Assembly (NCBI RefSeq): GCF_040436345.1
Contig: NC_133224.1
Span: 8,982,741 to 9,046,740, forward strand
Direction of reading: 5' to 3'
Length of the DNA stretch: 64,000 nt
Origin: Pagrus major
Taxonomy: Eukaryota > Chordata > Actinopteri > Spariformes > Sparidae
Shown one piece after another: positions 27,197 to 40,528 of this stretch; the first letter of the stretch is position 1, and each line of letters opens with the position of its first letter. The notes below the pieces were generated by a model. The model was not told where the DNA came from, ran no database searches, and was given only the letters and a program-made list of their open reading frames with translations. The position numbers and the translations under genes were made by a program.

Positions 27197-29896
27197 ATGG
27201 AGGCTGTTGTGGGCGATGTGGTAGCTCCTGAAGACCTTTTAGTAAGTTTACAAATAATTAAACCTCTTTCTTTCATTGAACATACACATTAACAAATAAG
27301 GGACATATTCTGGTGTTCGTTAAACATATGTTCACTCGGTAAATGCTGTCATGTATGTTAAAAAAAACGACGTATCGGGAGATAGTTTGTCACGTCACAA
27401 AGCTAGCTAAATGCTAATGATGATGTTTATGATCAGAAACTGGCCGCAGTGTGACCGTAATGTCCGCTAATAGAATTAAATGACTCATGTTCATAACAGA
27501 TTGGGAATTGAATGTACTTTAGGGACTTTAACGCCATAACAGCTGAAGATAAACTACTACGTAGGCTAGTGTTTACTCAGCAAACATGACACAATAAGTG
27601 CGACATCTGCCAGAATCAACACAATATATGAAATGTAATATCAGCAAAGCGAGCTGTTTCGGTGTCACTCCCTTCCTGTACAGATGATTTAATTAAATGT
27701 GACACAACGTCGGTTCTGTGGTCGCTTCATAAAGGACGGATTGTGTTTTTGTTTTGACAGAAATTTGAGAAGAAATACAACAATGAGCTGTTGAAGGGAG
27801 CCGTGTCCAAAGAAACAAAGTTTGAATATGCGTGGTGTCTGATCAGGAGTAAATACTCAGAGGATATCAAGAAGGGAATTGTGCTCTTGGAAGGTGAGTT
27901 CATTATTTTTTTGTATTTTTTTTTTTAAAAAGGTATATTCTTAACACTGTATTTTACGTTTTCTTTGCTTTGCCACATTCTTAGTTTTATAAAAAAAATA
28001 CTGCCCTTATTCACAAAATACAGTTATTAAAATGAAATGAATTAAATCACATGCTCAGCCACATTATATTGTTACTCGACAAATAGATTATTAATTTGTC
28101 TGAAAATACTCTTAGGAAACATTTCGTTGTGGTTTTCTGTAGTTGATGGATGCTGGTTTTTGTGTTATGCCTTCAATCATTACAGTATATGCTTACTGTA
28201 TATCAGATGGTTAAACTCAGAAGGGATTGAAAATGCAGTATCTTCTACTTTCTTATATTATTTAAAAAACAGGAAAGGTGTGGTAGATGGTAAACAGAAA
28301 AAGTAAACAAATCATTGGGATATAAATGTGTATATATAATAAAAGGAATCCGATCATAACCCTTATTATATGAATGGAGGATTAAATGTAGAATAAAGGA
28401 CTGTAGACTTTTATAGATCTTTATTAGAAATAGTATTATGAGTGGCTGCATCCAACCATTATTTGCACAATCAATTTATATGCAGATAATTTTCCTAATT
28501 CATTGTTTGGTCTATAAAATCAAGAAAAGGGAAACTTTTATCTGCCAAGAGCCAAAGGTGAAAACTTTAGTGCTCTTGCTTTGTCTGGCCAAGAGTCCAA
28601 AACCCAAAGTTATTTGATCACAGAGGACTCAAAAAAAACTGTCACTTAACTATTTATATCCAGGAAGTGTAACCAGGAAATAGATTACATTCTCGTTTTT
28701 CTTTTTAAATAACCAGATGATTAATCAATTATCAAAATTGTTTCTGTCGATCAACTCATCAGTACATTGTCAAGTTGTCCAGCTCAACTTGGATGCTTTA
28801 GCCTATAATGATAATATAGATAATTGAGATGATATCTTGTTTGCCAACTGGATGCCGTTAGAATAAAAGGACAAAAGTATATGAAGTGACAGTTAATATC
28901 GCAAAGTGACAATTGTGTAACATATTAGCTTATTTGTTTTGTTTTTTTTTCAGAGCTCGTTCAGAAATCATCCAAAGACGACTCCCGGGACTTCCTGTTC
29001 TACCTTGCAGTGGCCAACTACAGACTCAAAGTGAGTGTCATTCCTGAGATAATGACAATGTTTTGTAGGATGTTCTACCTGAGCATTTCACATGAATACT
29101 CACACATTGTTAATTGATTTACATTAAAATTGTAGCATTTTTGAGGGCTGCAAGTAACAATTATTTTTAATATGGATTACTCTGAGGATTACTTTCACGA
29201 TTTATCAATAAATCACTTCTATAAAGTGTCGAAGACAATTCCCAAAAGCCCAAAGAGACGTCTTCAAATTGCTTGTTTTGTCCAACCAACAGTCCAAAAC
29301 CCAAAGACTCTATAAAGATTATTTTCTATCATAAATGACAAAGAAAGACTTAAGAAGCTGGAACTATCAAATGTTTTACATTTTTGCATGAAAAATGACT
29401 GAAACGATTAATCAATAATCAAAATAGTTTCACAACTAAGTTTCTTTCAATCATTAAATCGACTAATGGTTGCAGCTCCAGCATGTTCATTATTTTTAAT
29501 GCAGCCCTTACATTTGATTATACATCATTTAAAATGTGCACACATCTGAGAGTGCTTTCTATTTCCTCTGCCCTGTTCTTCTTCCAGGAATATGAGAAAG
29601 CCCTGAAGTACATCCGAACTCTTCTCAAGAACGAGCCGGGGAACAAGCAGGCTCTGGACCTGGAGAAACTCATCGACAAGGCCCTGAAGAAAGGTGACAA
29701 ACAATCTGAGTATAAACATAATAACAGAATTTTATCAGTCGTTGTTAAAGTAAATGAATACAGACTGCTGACACTCACCTGTTGTTGTCTAGATGGCTTG
29801 GTTGGCATGGCCATCGTCGGGGGAATCGGCCTCGGCGTGGCGGGTTTAGCGGGACTCATCGGCTTGGCTGTGTCAAAGGGAGCTGCTAAATCCTAA
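27197..29896 (+). CDS. fis1: Mitochondrial fission 1 protein
   Basis: Five exons: 27197-27241, 27761-27893, 28954-29030, 29588-29693 and 29793-29896. They give 154 residues (human FIS1 has 152). Fis1 is a tail-anchored outer mitochondrial membrane protein, also on peroxisomes, that helps recruit fission and mitophagy factors. The cytosolic part forms two TPR-like repeats: ETKFEYAWCLIRSKY, GIVLLEELV and FYLAVANYRLKEYEKALKY match the family closely. The tail DGLVGMAIVGGIGLGVAG and following is the membrane anchor, ending in a short basic SKGAAKS tail that directs it to mitochondria. The first exon codes for just MEAVVGDVVAPEDLL, as expected. The start is the first ATG and fits the family length. 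It lies 310 bp downstream of the cda stop codon on the same strand and about 7.9 kb upstream of cldn15, its known neighbour in tetrapods. Confidence 0.97.
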
Positions 29897-30620
29897 CGCG
29901 GACATGGGACCACGTGTCTACATTTTGCTGGACTGACACACTGACCCCTCCCCTGCATAAAAAAAAAATCAAACTTAAAGGAGAAAGCTTAAGGAAATAT
30001 AACATATTGGTTTGAAGTTGAATATGTACTGAAACACATTAAAGGGTTTGAATAACGACAGTGCATAACCTGTTTTCATATTTTAACAGGTTTGCGATTC
30101 ACCACATTACTGGGCTGTCTATTCACACACTATGGCATGGCACTTTCTTTTTATTTGTGTAAATACAGCAGAATAGTCGAGGTGCAGCTCAGTTTTATGT
30201 AACTTCTTAGTGTGCACTTCAGCCTAAACTTCCTAAGTTGACATTTACATTTTGTAAAAAAAAAATATCTTTATGAAAGTGCTGTTGTGGTTCTGTAACT
30301 GTTTGATTATTTTTGCCATGAAGAAAAGCATTGTTAAGGAAAGTATTGTAAAAGAGCGTGTAGCTTGTGATGCCAAAAGCAACAGTGTGGTGTGTTTGCT
30401 GGTGGGGTAGCACCGACTCTGCCATAAAGCTGGTAGAAAACTGTAAGTCCAGCTGCTGCTGTGGAGGCGATGAGGACGTTTGCAATTATTTGGCATGAGG
30501 TTTCTTTTCATTTGTTCTGAATACAACTTTAAAATTTAAATTAAAACCTTTGTCATGTAAAATGCATTTCCTACCATATACCTGTGCTACATTTAATGGA
30601 TTGTGTTTTCCATCTTGTTA

Positions 30621-30626
30621 AATAAA
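30621..30626 (+). terminator. fis1: Polyadenylation signal of fis1
   Basis: AATAAA in the context GTTAAATAAAATGATT, about 725 bases after the fis1 stop codon, followed by a T-rich GTTTTGTTCTCG stretch. It is the best candidate for the 3' end. Confidence 0.55.
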
Positions 30627-31264
30627 ATGATTTGCAGCTGAGAGTTTTGTTCTCGTGAAATAAGTGTCGAGTACGCACATGAATGTATCTCATGAGATTT
30701 TTAATTTTTTCTTGACAGATAAAGCTTTTGTTCTATGAAATTAAGGGAATTTATACAACATTATACAACAAGATTGCATAAAGAAATGAAAGTTTGTAGT
30801 TCCTTCATGTGATGCAAACATAGAACATATATGTCATGACTACACATCCAATAAATAACCCTGAATTTGTCAGGGATCTTTGTTTATTTGGGGAACCCCT
30901 TAAAACCCAAGCCCCTTTACACCTTCAGTTTACTATTTCATTCCCCTGGGGCTTGTAGGAGCGCATTTATTTATTATAGCGGGAAGAGGCATTTGTTTAT
31001 TATATCCAAAAGAGGCATTTGTTTATTGTTTATTGTCCAAGTAGCAGACATTGGGCATTCCCCTAGGTAAAAATGTTTTTTGCTTATATTTTTATGTAGG
31101 TTGGGCTGGCCTGTAAGGACTTTACAGCCAGTACCGCCACACGCACTCACTCATACACAGATACACCAGATTTTTTTTCATCAATGTCTATGCATTATTT
31201 CTTGAGAAATTAACAAAAATGTAGAAAAAATACACCCTATCTTACAATATAAAAGAAGGTGTGA

Positions 31265-31661
31265 AAACATTTCTGAATCTGTCTCTTTATTCAGATGAAC
31301 ATCAGAAGTTAATGGGGTCTAATCTAGGGCGAGACCAATCCTCAATCCAAGTTTTGTGGAAATATGTTCTATCAAGCAACCAACTAACCAACCAACAAAC
31401 AGACCAGACAACAAACCAACCAATCAATTAACCAACCAACCAATCAACCAGCCATTCAACTAACCGACCAGTCAACCAACAAACCAACCAGCCAATCAAC
31501 TAACCAACTAGCCAACAAACAAACTAACTAACCAACCAGCCAATGAACTAACCAACCAACCAGCCAGTCAACTAACCAATCAAACAACCAGCTAACCAAT
31601 CAACAAACCAACCGACCAACAAACTAAAGAAACCAACCAACCAACCAACCAACACACCAAC
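31265..31661 (+). repeat. Teleost repeat 3' end with AACC/CAAC tail expansion
   Basis: CTGAATCTGTCTCTTTATTC, TTAATGGGGTCTAATC, CAAGTTTTGTGGAAATATG and then nearly 290 bases of imperfect AACCAACC/AACAAACC/AACTAACC units. The head matches 41790-41900 and, inverted, 13250-13330. The long imperfect tract is a decayed tetranucleotide microsatellite, not a coding or CRISPR repeat. Confidence 0.7.
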
Positions 31662-32897
31662 ACATTCTTTTGATATTGTTCATTTTGGGTCTCCATGTAC
31701 TGATGTAAAATAAAACATATTTAATTGTTGTGCCAGTTGCTCCACATGAGGTTTAAAAGTCTGCGACCTAGACATTGATTGAAAGGAAGAAAAACTAAAT
31801 GCATATAAAATTGTATCATCTACATATAAAAGTATATGACGAGTATTCCTTATGCTTCTAACTGTTATGAAAGACCAAGAAACAGATTTTCCAGTAAACT
31901 GGCAACATTTTATCAGTTTTTTTCATAAGAATCTTTTGTTGATGGAGCAAAGTCTATAATTCCATTCTTATCACTGTCATTTATTGACACTATTAACTTT
32001 ATAATAAGGTTTTATGTGGTCACTGTTAGAGGGTGCATTATGATCATTAACTAAGTGTTTAGCACTCAGATTGGGCCGTACTTGTTTGAACAAAAACGTG
32101 CCTGGCCTAGTTCAGTCCTGTCGATCGTCATGATATCTTGACCCCCGGGGCGATTCAAGTTGCTGTTTTACGACAGGAAGGCTTATGGAAGCTATCAGTT
32201 CTGTGTGGTGTTATCAGCCTCGTGGGGAGTTACTCATTAACCCACCTGAGAGGACCGAAACTCCCCAGGGACAGATGAGTGAAAACAATAATCTTTTGTG
32301 GTGTGAAAGAGGTGGTCAAGTGGGTAAACGAAAAGAGAAAACCAGACATCAGGGTGTGTAAAAATAATCTAATATCCAAACAGAATATAAACATAATAAC
32401 TAACCAAAGCTGGACTTGTCTTCAGACTCATCTCGTGCACAGATAAACACTTTAACATCAATGATTAATCAGAGTTGGTGTAATTCAGATCAGCTTCAGT
32501 GAGTTTCAGTTGTGAGGGCCAATGTTCATTGAGTATTTCATACCCTGTATACATGTCATCACACAGTAATTTGTAGTTACTGTATAATCCAGCAGAACAC
32601 CACTTTATTGTCTGTCACTTTTTATTACTGCACGCACCGAGACAGACAGTAAAATTTGCTTTTTGTCACATTTTTATGTGAAGTTAATGTTTGATATTCT
32701 TTCCTAGTTTTAATCATTTCCTTCTATCTTTTTTATTGTACTGATTTTGCAGTTTTGCAAATAATGTCTAAGGAACAACTGGATAGATTGCCATAGAAAA
32801 ATAGTGTACAGATTCACTTTCTCCTCAGGCATAACTGTATGAACTTAGGTGATCTCCTAACTTTTAATCAAGCAGCATCATTAATACTTATTATAAC

Positions 32898-33090
32898 CAA
32901 ATACCAGAAAAACTTTTGGCCCTCCCATCAGCGTAAGCTGTACTTTGTATTTAGTGCTAATTAGCAAATGTTAACATGCTAACACACTAAACTGATATGG
33001 TTGCCATGCAAGTGTTAGCATTTATCTCAAGGCTAGGCTGCACCTAAGTACAGCCTCTCGGATCTGCTATCATGGCTGTACATGAGCTCT
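32898..33090. repeat. Dispersed repeat copy (TTAGCAAATGTTAACATGCTAA type)
   Basis: Contains TACCAGAAAAACTTTTGG, GCTAATTAGCAAATGTTAAC, CATGCTAACACACTAAACTG, GTGTTAGCATTTATCTCAAGG and TGCTATCATGGCTGTA, which match the repeat at 20158-20450. Confidence 0.5.
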
Positions 33091-34884
33091 GTTTAAATAC
33101 ATAGGCTATCTGTTATTTATTTTTTTTATTTTACCACAGCAGCATAAACGATGGTCTTAACTTTACAGAGCTGATAGGAATTAAACTGAAACTGTGATCA
33201 ACATGTCATTGATTAGTAACTTCTACCAAACCATAAGGAATTGCAGGAAATTTTGGGGAGTGTTCATGTGAAAAGGGTTAGGGTAAAGAATAGTACATCA
33301 ATGTGGTGTCGGAATAATCAGAAATATGAATTTCTGACTGGGAGCATTCATGTGGATGCTACCCTTTTGAAACAAGTCAGAAAATTTTGGTGACTTCATA
33401 AACGAAGAGACATGCCAGATGAATCCAAATGTTTGGTTGGTGGTTGATTAATTCACGTAAAATATTAATTTTTTGCTCCAGAGTTGCTGTCTTCGTAAAG
33501 TGACCTAGATTGGTTAGAAAAGTTATTTATTAGCATGACCCTTGATAACAAGTTATGTTAAACCACTATATTTGTGGTTTTAGAGAACGTACTGGTGTTG
33601 CTGTGTCACTTTGTAATATAGATCTTCAAACATCAAACAGCTATCAACATGTTTAAACGCTGTAAGCAATAAAATACGACACGTCTTGTTAGTAGCGTCC
33701 ATGTTGTTTCCACATTACGAATGAACACACTGAAGTTGGAAGAATGAACTTCCCATCACAGGAAATGGGACCATCCAAGGAGGTGTGTGAGGTTATACTT
33801 TTCTTTTTAATATTTTGGTCAGTAAATGCAACCCTGCAAGTTTTCCTGAGCATTTAGTCTTGTTTAGTTTAGTTTAGTCTTGGAAAGAAAACATCGTTCA
33901 ACACTCATAAAGCCAGATGATTTGCTTCGTCAGTATCGTGAGGGTGTGGTTTTGATCAGATCTGAGTGGCAACCCACAAACATCATAAAATTTTGAACAG
34001 CACATAAATATCTCATTGAAAATAGGCAAAATTTTTAGGCAAAACGTTTTTAATATAGGTCTGGACAACAAGATGGTTCTAAATTAAGCAAGAACCGTCT
34101 CTATCTTTTAAAACAGTAACTTCAATTTTAATTTTCACACTGGTTGCTCCTATCTTTATGTAAATAAACCAGCGCACAGACGCCTTTTTTATTAGTACTG
34201 ATCTATTCTGTGCTGTCCGTCCTCCTCACGTGCTTATCCAACATCTCATCAATGAGTTAAACCTAGAAACCATGTGCAAAAGTCATGATCTTTAAAAAAA
34301 AAAAAAAAAATCACATAAACTTTGTTTTCAAAGGGAAAGTCATTGTGACATTTGTGTCTAGAAACACAAACTCATCAAACTCATGCTGCGGGCGAGGGAG
34401 CTGTAAAATGGGCTTCGCAAACAGCTCGTCTATAAAATGAGACATTTATGGTGGGGCAGGATCAAGTTTCCAGAGGTGGAGGTAGAAGAGGAAGGCCAAT
34501 GAGTTTATTTTATCTGTGGTTTCAATTTCTGCCCTCTGTCATGTGAACTGCCACAGTGTTTTTAGCTGTATTTTTCCATTATAATGTAAATTGGTGAAGC
34601 ATTATGATCATATGTTGCTTAAACCTGCAGCTTCTCTCCGCTTCAGGGAACTTTAAAGTGAATATCAGCATGTGACTTGGCTGCCCGACCTCCACCTTTA
34701 CTGTTTTTGTTCACTCTCACCACTCTCGAAGCGTCATTTAAGGGCACAGCAGGCAGTTTTTTTCAGAGAGAAAGCTCTAAAAATCAGACAGAGTTAGCGA
34801 TTAGCTGGTAAGCATAGCGGAGCATTTAGCAGCTAAAGAACCAGATTTTTCACTTTTGTTAAACAGAGCATAGAAACAGAGAAA

Positions 34885-34978
34885 ATAGATTAGATTAGAT
34901 TAGATTAGATTAGATTAGATTAGATTAGATTAGATAAGATTTGATTTGATTTGATTTGATTTGATTAGATTTGATTAG
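34885..34978. repeat. TAGAT/TTGAT pentanucleotide array
   Basis: About eighteen five-base units, first GATTA and then GATTT, followed by TTGGCCTTTATTGTC. The ordered shift from one unit to the next suggests growth from two founder variants. Confidence 0.85.
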
Positions 34979-35208
34979 ATATAGATTGGCCTTTATTGTC
35001 TCCTTTGAGAGTAATTTTTCTTGGGCAAAAGAGCCACAAACATGACTCCAGATGAATGATAATATTGCTCCATGACTATTCCAACCTTTTGCTTTTCACA
35101 TCTTGTTTTTGTTGCCCTCATGTTGCCAAAGAAATCAGTTAGTGCAACTTTGAATAATAAACGTACTTGCCTTTGTGTTTATAATGAAATAGGAGCAGTG
35201 TACCCAGC

Positions 35209-35415
35209 GTTACTTCGAGCTAGATGCTAACATCAGCATGCTAACATGCTTACAATGACAATGCTAACATGCTGATGTTAAGCAGGTACTGTATGTTAAC
35301 CATGTGCACCAGTATGCTAACATGTAGGCAAAGTGAATGTCATTAGTTTTGCAGGTATTTGGTCATAAAGAAAAGTACTGGACGAATTTAGATTCTGGCC
35401 TGATGAAAAGTTATT
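35209..35415. repeat. Dispersed repeat copy, inverted relative to 20158-20450
   Basis: GATGCTAACATCAGCATGCT, ATGACAATGCTAACATGCTG, AATGTCATTAGTTTTGCAGG and TATTTGGTCATAAAGAAAAG place it in the same family as 20158-20450. Confidence 0.5.
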
Positions 35416-36811
35416 ACAATTCATCTCAAAGAGGATAAGAGTGCATTTGTTGAGATTGTTGAGACAGTTTCCTAATGAGTGAATTGTTTGACTCGCTAGT
35501 TTCAAGTCTTCTTGAACACAGTATGATGTTAATTTTGTAAATGATGGTCTTGTTTAGAGTAAAATAGACGATAAAGCAGGGTATGCTTTCGGGCGTGGCT
35601 ACCACATCTTCAACAAGTCATTACTATGGTGTGTCTTATCAGGATATCCTCCCCAGCTCCACCCACTTGTCCAAATATGGTCACTTCTGGTTCTGAAAAA
35701 ACAAGACGGTGACGGCCGGGATGCCAAACTCAAGACTTCAAGAACGAGTCCAGAAACCAATGGGTGGCGTTGTAGTGGGTTTACACTTTGGTGGCACATG
35801 AAGAAAACTCAGGGGATCACCGGCGTCATTAGGGTTCATCCTCTGGGAACACAAAGTTTCACTGCGATCCATTAAATAGACTAGTTGGAGAAAAAGAGTG
35901 ACTTTACTATCCACGGAGCCACTCTGCAAGCATGATTAATATAAGAAAACACAGCAAACTGTTAAAAATGAACCATTTGATTTAACTTTATTATTATATT
36001 TAGGTCTTTGTTCAAATCAGTGAAGAAGCCTAACCTTTGTTACATAAAAAAAAAAACACTTTACGTCAAGAAGTACAAAGCTAACTCCTAACACGGCTAT
36101 TCAAATTGCATCAAGATAATTGGCCTGTGACTGAGATTAAGCCCTTTCATATTGCTTCATGTACTAGCCTTTATTGTTCTGGAAAAAAGTGGCCATCTGC
36201 AATCAGTTTATTTCATCATTGATAATTGCACAACAGCAGCAGCAGCCTTTATTTCAAAGAAACTACCTGTTTATTGAGGGAAAAATAGTTCTGCAGTATG
36301 AAAAAAAACAATACTTTAGGACCAAAACATATAAAAGAATCAAACATCTGGTGAGCGGAATAACATTATCATCTTGAGTAATAACTGTCACCTCTTTCAA
36401 AATGATAAAAAATAGATTTCACAACCATTTCTGCATCACTGCAGCTGATTTACAGGCAACAAACTCACTTTGCAAACACTTCTCCTCTCACTTCCTTCCA
36501 GAAAACCGATGAGCAGTTCGGGTCAGGTTTATTGTTGATGAACTGTGCGTCTGTTTCTGGAACTTCACTCTCGACCTTTAACCAACCGGGTTTAAAGGAG
36601 GTTTACAAATCACCTCCCCTCTTTATACTTGAGTGGCTTTGTCTGAAATGCAGGTTAAGATTTATCTTAACATTATCGGTGTGTGTGACCTGCCCTGGAT
36701 TTGGCAATGCTGACCTAGCAGCTATCAGGGGGATTATTAATGAAGTCACACAAACACAGAAACTACAGGATGAACTGGGTAACTTTAGACCTTTTGTTTT
36801 TTAGCTTTGAG

Positions 36812-37163
36812 TTTAAAGGTGCACTATGTAGTTTTGGGGGAGAAATTTTAATCAGAGGAGTAATGATTGTTTATGCCTTTACAACCTAAATAAACAAGCT
36901 CTCGTTGTTTTCATGACTGAATAAACTGAATAAACAAACTGACCTTAAAGGACAAAACAATTTCATACTGTTTCAGTTTGTTTATATGTGGCAGACCCTG
37001 CCACGTTTCTAGCTTCAAACAGTGTTCTGGGGACTTTATTTTCGTCTGAGAACAGCTTGTTTATTCACTTATGGAAAAATAAATATTACTACGTTTGTAT
37101 CGACTCATTAATATTGTAAATATTGAAATTCTGAGTTTGAATTTCTACATAGTGCCCCTTTAA
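36812..37163. mobile_element. TTAAAGGTGCACTATGTAG-ended MITE
   Basis: The left end TTAAAGGTGCACTATGTAG mirrors the right end CTACATAGTGCCCCTTTAA, with one extra base in the right arm. The interior of about 315 bp codes for nothing and includes a second inverted pair around AACAAGCTCTCGTTGTTTTC and GAACAGCTTGTTTATTCAC. Fragments of a related element occur at 48063-48280 and about 19695. Confidence 0.75.
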
Positions 37164-37621
37164 GGTTCAAATTCGACCAATAAGATGTTGGTGGCTTTCC
37201 AAAATGTTGCAAGATGATGGGTGTGACGCTCAGTGATTGCGACCTTGTGTGTTACGGCCTTGAGATTTTCAAACCCAAACAATAAAACTAACAAGAGGGA
37301 ATGAGCTTTATTAAAAAGGTTTTGTGTAATGCTTCTTCAGTATGTAACGTGGGATATGAAAATACAGTTATCAACATTTTCGCAAAAGCATCGTTTTTCA
37401 ATTCCTTGTGATCAGATGCATTTTAATGGAAGCAAAGGTGGTTGAATGCGTCTAATAAACATACACAGTGCAGTGTCATTTAGAGAGACAGATGATCGTT
37501 GGACCCTGAGAGCGAGACGATAAACACCTGTTGAGTTTCAGGGGTGTAAAATGAAAAAAAAAAAAAGAAGATAGAGCGTGTGTGTGAGGTGAGGGGAAGG
37601 GGGAGGAGAGAAGGCAAGTCA

Positions 37622-37628
37622 TATAAAT
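37622..37628 (+). promoter_or_regulatory. cldn15: TATA box candidate of cldn15
   Basis: TATAAAT lies about 180 bases upstream of the cldn15 ATG, downstream of a purine-rich GGGAAGGGGGAGGAGAG tract. A start site near 37650 would give a 5' UTR of about 155 bases. This is a sequence match only. Confidence 0.45.
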
Positions 37629-37806
37629 CATTATACATATCTGTTGGAGCTGGACACATCTCACAGAGACAGAGAAGACACACCGCACTCTCAGATACTC
37701 TCCCTTCTATCATACCCAAATCTGATTTTTAGAAGTTTTATTGATTTTTTTTTAAAACTCGAGATCTGGATTTACTCTTACTTGACTGCTGGGCCGTGGT
37801 GGGGTC

Positions 37807-40528
37807 ATGGATCCGATTGTGGAAGTAGTAGCTCTGGTTCTGGGGTTCATCGGTTGGGTGATGGTGGGGGTGTGCCTGCCGAACCGTTACTGGAGGACGT
37901 CCACCGTCGACGGGAATGTCATCACCACCTCCACCATCTACGAAAACTTGTGGATGTCATGTGCGACGGATTCGACGGGGGTTCATAACTGCAGGGAGTT
38001 CCCGTCGCTGCTCGCTTTGAGCGGTAGGTCGACAAAAAAAACGTTAAATTTAACTGTGACAAATGAATCAATTGTTGCCACTTTAATTATACAGTTTTGT
38101 TTTTTTTTTATCGACAAAACATCAATCATTAGCCCATTTTAACTTTATAAAAAGTAGCTACATGACCGAAAACACTGTTGCTTTGTCAGGAAACCATGAT
38201 TATGCCATAAAAAGTGCCTGTTAAAGGAAGATTTCATGATTTTATGGGCCGTTGGACACCCTGAACTTTTGCTCTGTTGAACTTTAAAAGTTCATGATGA
38301 CACATGTTCACAGGCCAACATCAAATCTTGCAAACCGACCATATCTTATGACCCCTTTCGTGGCAGATGACGAGTAAAAGATGGTGAATTCGGTGTCTGT
38401 TTTTGTTTATTTTGATCTTGTGTCTAGGTTACATCCAAGCGTCTCGTGCCCTGATGATCACATCGATAGTGTTGGGCACCATTGGACTGTTTGCGGCCCT
38501 GATAGGAGTACAATGCTCAAAGGCTGGAGGGGAAAACTATGTTCTTAAAGGGAGGATTGCTGGCACCGCTGGGGTCTTTTTCATACTTCAAGGTAAGAAA
38601 GATGAAAACAAATATTTTCAAGATATCTGTCTAATCAATCATCCATTCATTTCTTCCTGGTTCCCTTCAAGACTTTGGACCTTTGTCAAACTATCTGGCA
38701 GCTTCCGCCTGCCACTTTCTCAATAATTAAAGAATATTTGATTTGTTCTACTCCTCTCTAAAGGTGTGTGCACAATGGTCGCTGTGTCCTGGTACGCCGT
38801 CAACATCACTCAGGATTTCTTTGACCCATTCTATCCTGGCATAAGGTAAGGTAGTGGTGGTGAGGGGGAGGGGAGGAGAGGGGAGGGGAAGACGAAAAGC
38901 AAAAATAAAAAAGGCCTGACCTGTTAACTAAAACTCTGCTGTGTGTCGCAGGTATGAAATAGGAGAAGGTCTTTACATCGGCTGGTGCTCGGCTGTGCTC
39001 GCCATCGCCGGAGGATCCTGTCTCACCTGCTCCTGCAAGATTGGCACTGAGGAAAAATAGTAAGTTCAACTCTAACTGTGTTTAGTAACCAAAATGTAAT
39101 ATTAACAAATTTATTGGTAGACTGACTGCTTGTAAAAACGTTGAATTGCACTCGAGATCCTCCATATACTTCATGTAAATTAGTGAAAGTCTCTTTTAAA
39201 TGTAAAGTCTTACCTAAGGCTAAAGAGATGGATTAATGAAAGAATTCATATAGGTATAAATGTTATGGTATATCAATAAATTGATTATATTACAAATAAT
39301 TTAATCAGATAAATCATTTCAAGCTAGACTGCTTTTTAACTGAATATATATTTGAAAATCAACATAAAGTCTTAGAAATTAAACAGGCAACATGCAGAAA
39401 TATATGCGCCTATAAGGTTTTAAATGATTTTTTTGTTATTTATTTGTATTTTTCTCGTGACCAATTATTTTAATTTATTACGTAGCTACCTCTGTCAATA
39501 CCATAACATATAGGAATATTACTGAATGAATGGGCATTCAATTTTGACAAAGACGGTAACAGATACAGAAAAGTATCCATTTATATTTTATTTTCCAATT
39601 CTTTTAGACTTTACATGCACATATTGAACACATGATGAATGTTTTGCTTAGGCGGACCTCATGAACCTTGAAACCCTCTGGCGCCTCCTTGTGGCTAAAC
39701 TTTTTTAATTCACCTTTGGGATGCAATCGGAGCTCTCACTGGACGTTACAATCTGAACTTGTTTCTATGTTAATGATGCAAAATACCTCTAATAAGTGTC
39801 ATTATGCAAGAGTGAATGATATCATATGGTATTATGGTATTGGGGGATGAAGGGGAATATAAATCAGAAGTGGTGATAACTGATTAGTCATGATCCTTGA
39901 ACCCAGCTGGATTAGCTGTTTATATGTTTCAAATAGTAGTGTCACTCAGAAGGACAGTACACAAATCGGCAGGGGTGAAAATGATAAAGGGGCACCCCAT
40001 GGCAGGCGTGTTTGGACTAGGCTGCAGACTGTTTTAAAGCAACTATGTGTAGGATTTGAAAATTGAGTTTGGCGCCCCCCGTGGTAGGATTAAAAAGGAC
40101 ACTCCTGCTTGTACACATGCTGTAAAAAATCGGCTGAAAACAACATAAAATCTGCAAAAATCATTATAAGATCAATATGATTTAATTGTAAAAGACATAA
40201 TTGTAGATGGACGAATTCCATTTAGTGGCTTCAGTTTCAAGATCCTGGTATTGTGCATGCTGGCTCACTGTCGTAGAACAAATCCATTATTGCTAGCAAC
40301 ACCTGTGCTTTTTCATTATGACACATCAATATCTTCTGTGAGAAATGCCTTTGAAATGCTTTAAAGATTCTTGATTTTAAGACATAAAGCCTCAGTGACT
40401 GATGTTTTTATTGAACCGTCTTATTTTGCAGCCCTTTGCCTTATCAAGCCAGGGGAACTGTATATTCTGGAGTTGCACCGACCAGAAGCGTGGCTGCAAG
40501 TACTTACGGACGAAATGCTTACGTTTGA
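37807..40528 (+). CDS. cldn15: Claudin-15
   Basis: Five exons: 37807-38023, 38428-38592, 38764-38845, 38952-39059 and 40432-40528. They give 222 residues (human CLDN15 has 228). Claudin-15 is a four-pass tight-junction protein that forms paracellular cation channels, important in the gut. The claudin signature is complete: NLWMSC at 48-52 and the second cysteine at 62. D55 is kept and residue 64 is glutamate; these acidic sites set cation selectivity in the mammalian protein, where 64 is aspartate. The second loop [17 protein letters not shown] has an NIT sequon. Exon 4 ends AAA TA|GTAAGT, so reading through the donor shows a false TAG stop. The true last exon lies 1.4 kb downstream and ends YGRNAYV, the same C-terminus as mammalian claudin-15, with a PDZ-type ending. 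It lies downstream of fis1 as expected from synteny. Teleosts have a and b paralogues; I cannot tell which this is. Confidence 0.95.

Larger units (their letters stand above)
30660..37640. other. Gene-poor repeat-rich spacer between fis1 and cldn15
   Basis: I found no exon I can defend. It holds a tetranucleotide-expanded repeat (31265-31661), dispersed repeat copies at about 32898-33090 and 35209-35415, a TAGAT pentanucleotide array (34885-34978) and a MITE at 36812-37163. The last 100 bases are purine-rich and lead into the cldn15 promoter. Open frames are short and scattered. Confidence 0.5.

Noticed and set aside
31375-31661. Regular short repeats that might suggest an array
   Set aside because: The units are four-base AACC-type variants without spacers; a decayed microsatellite, not a CRISPR or minisatellite array.
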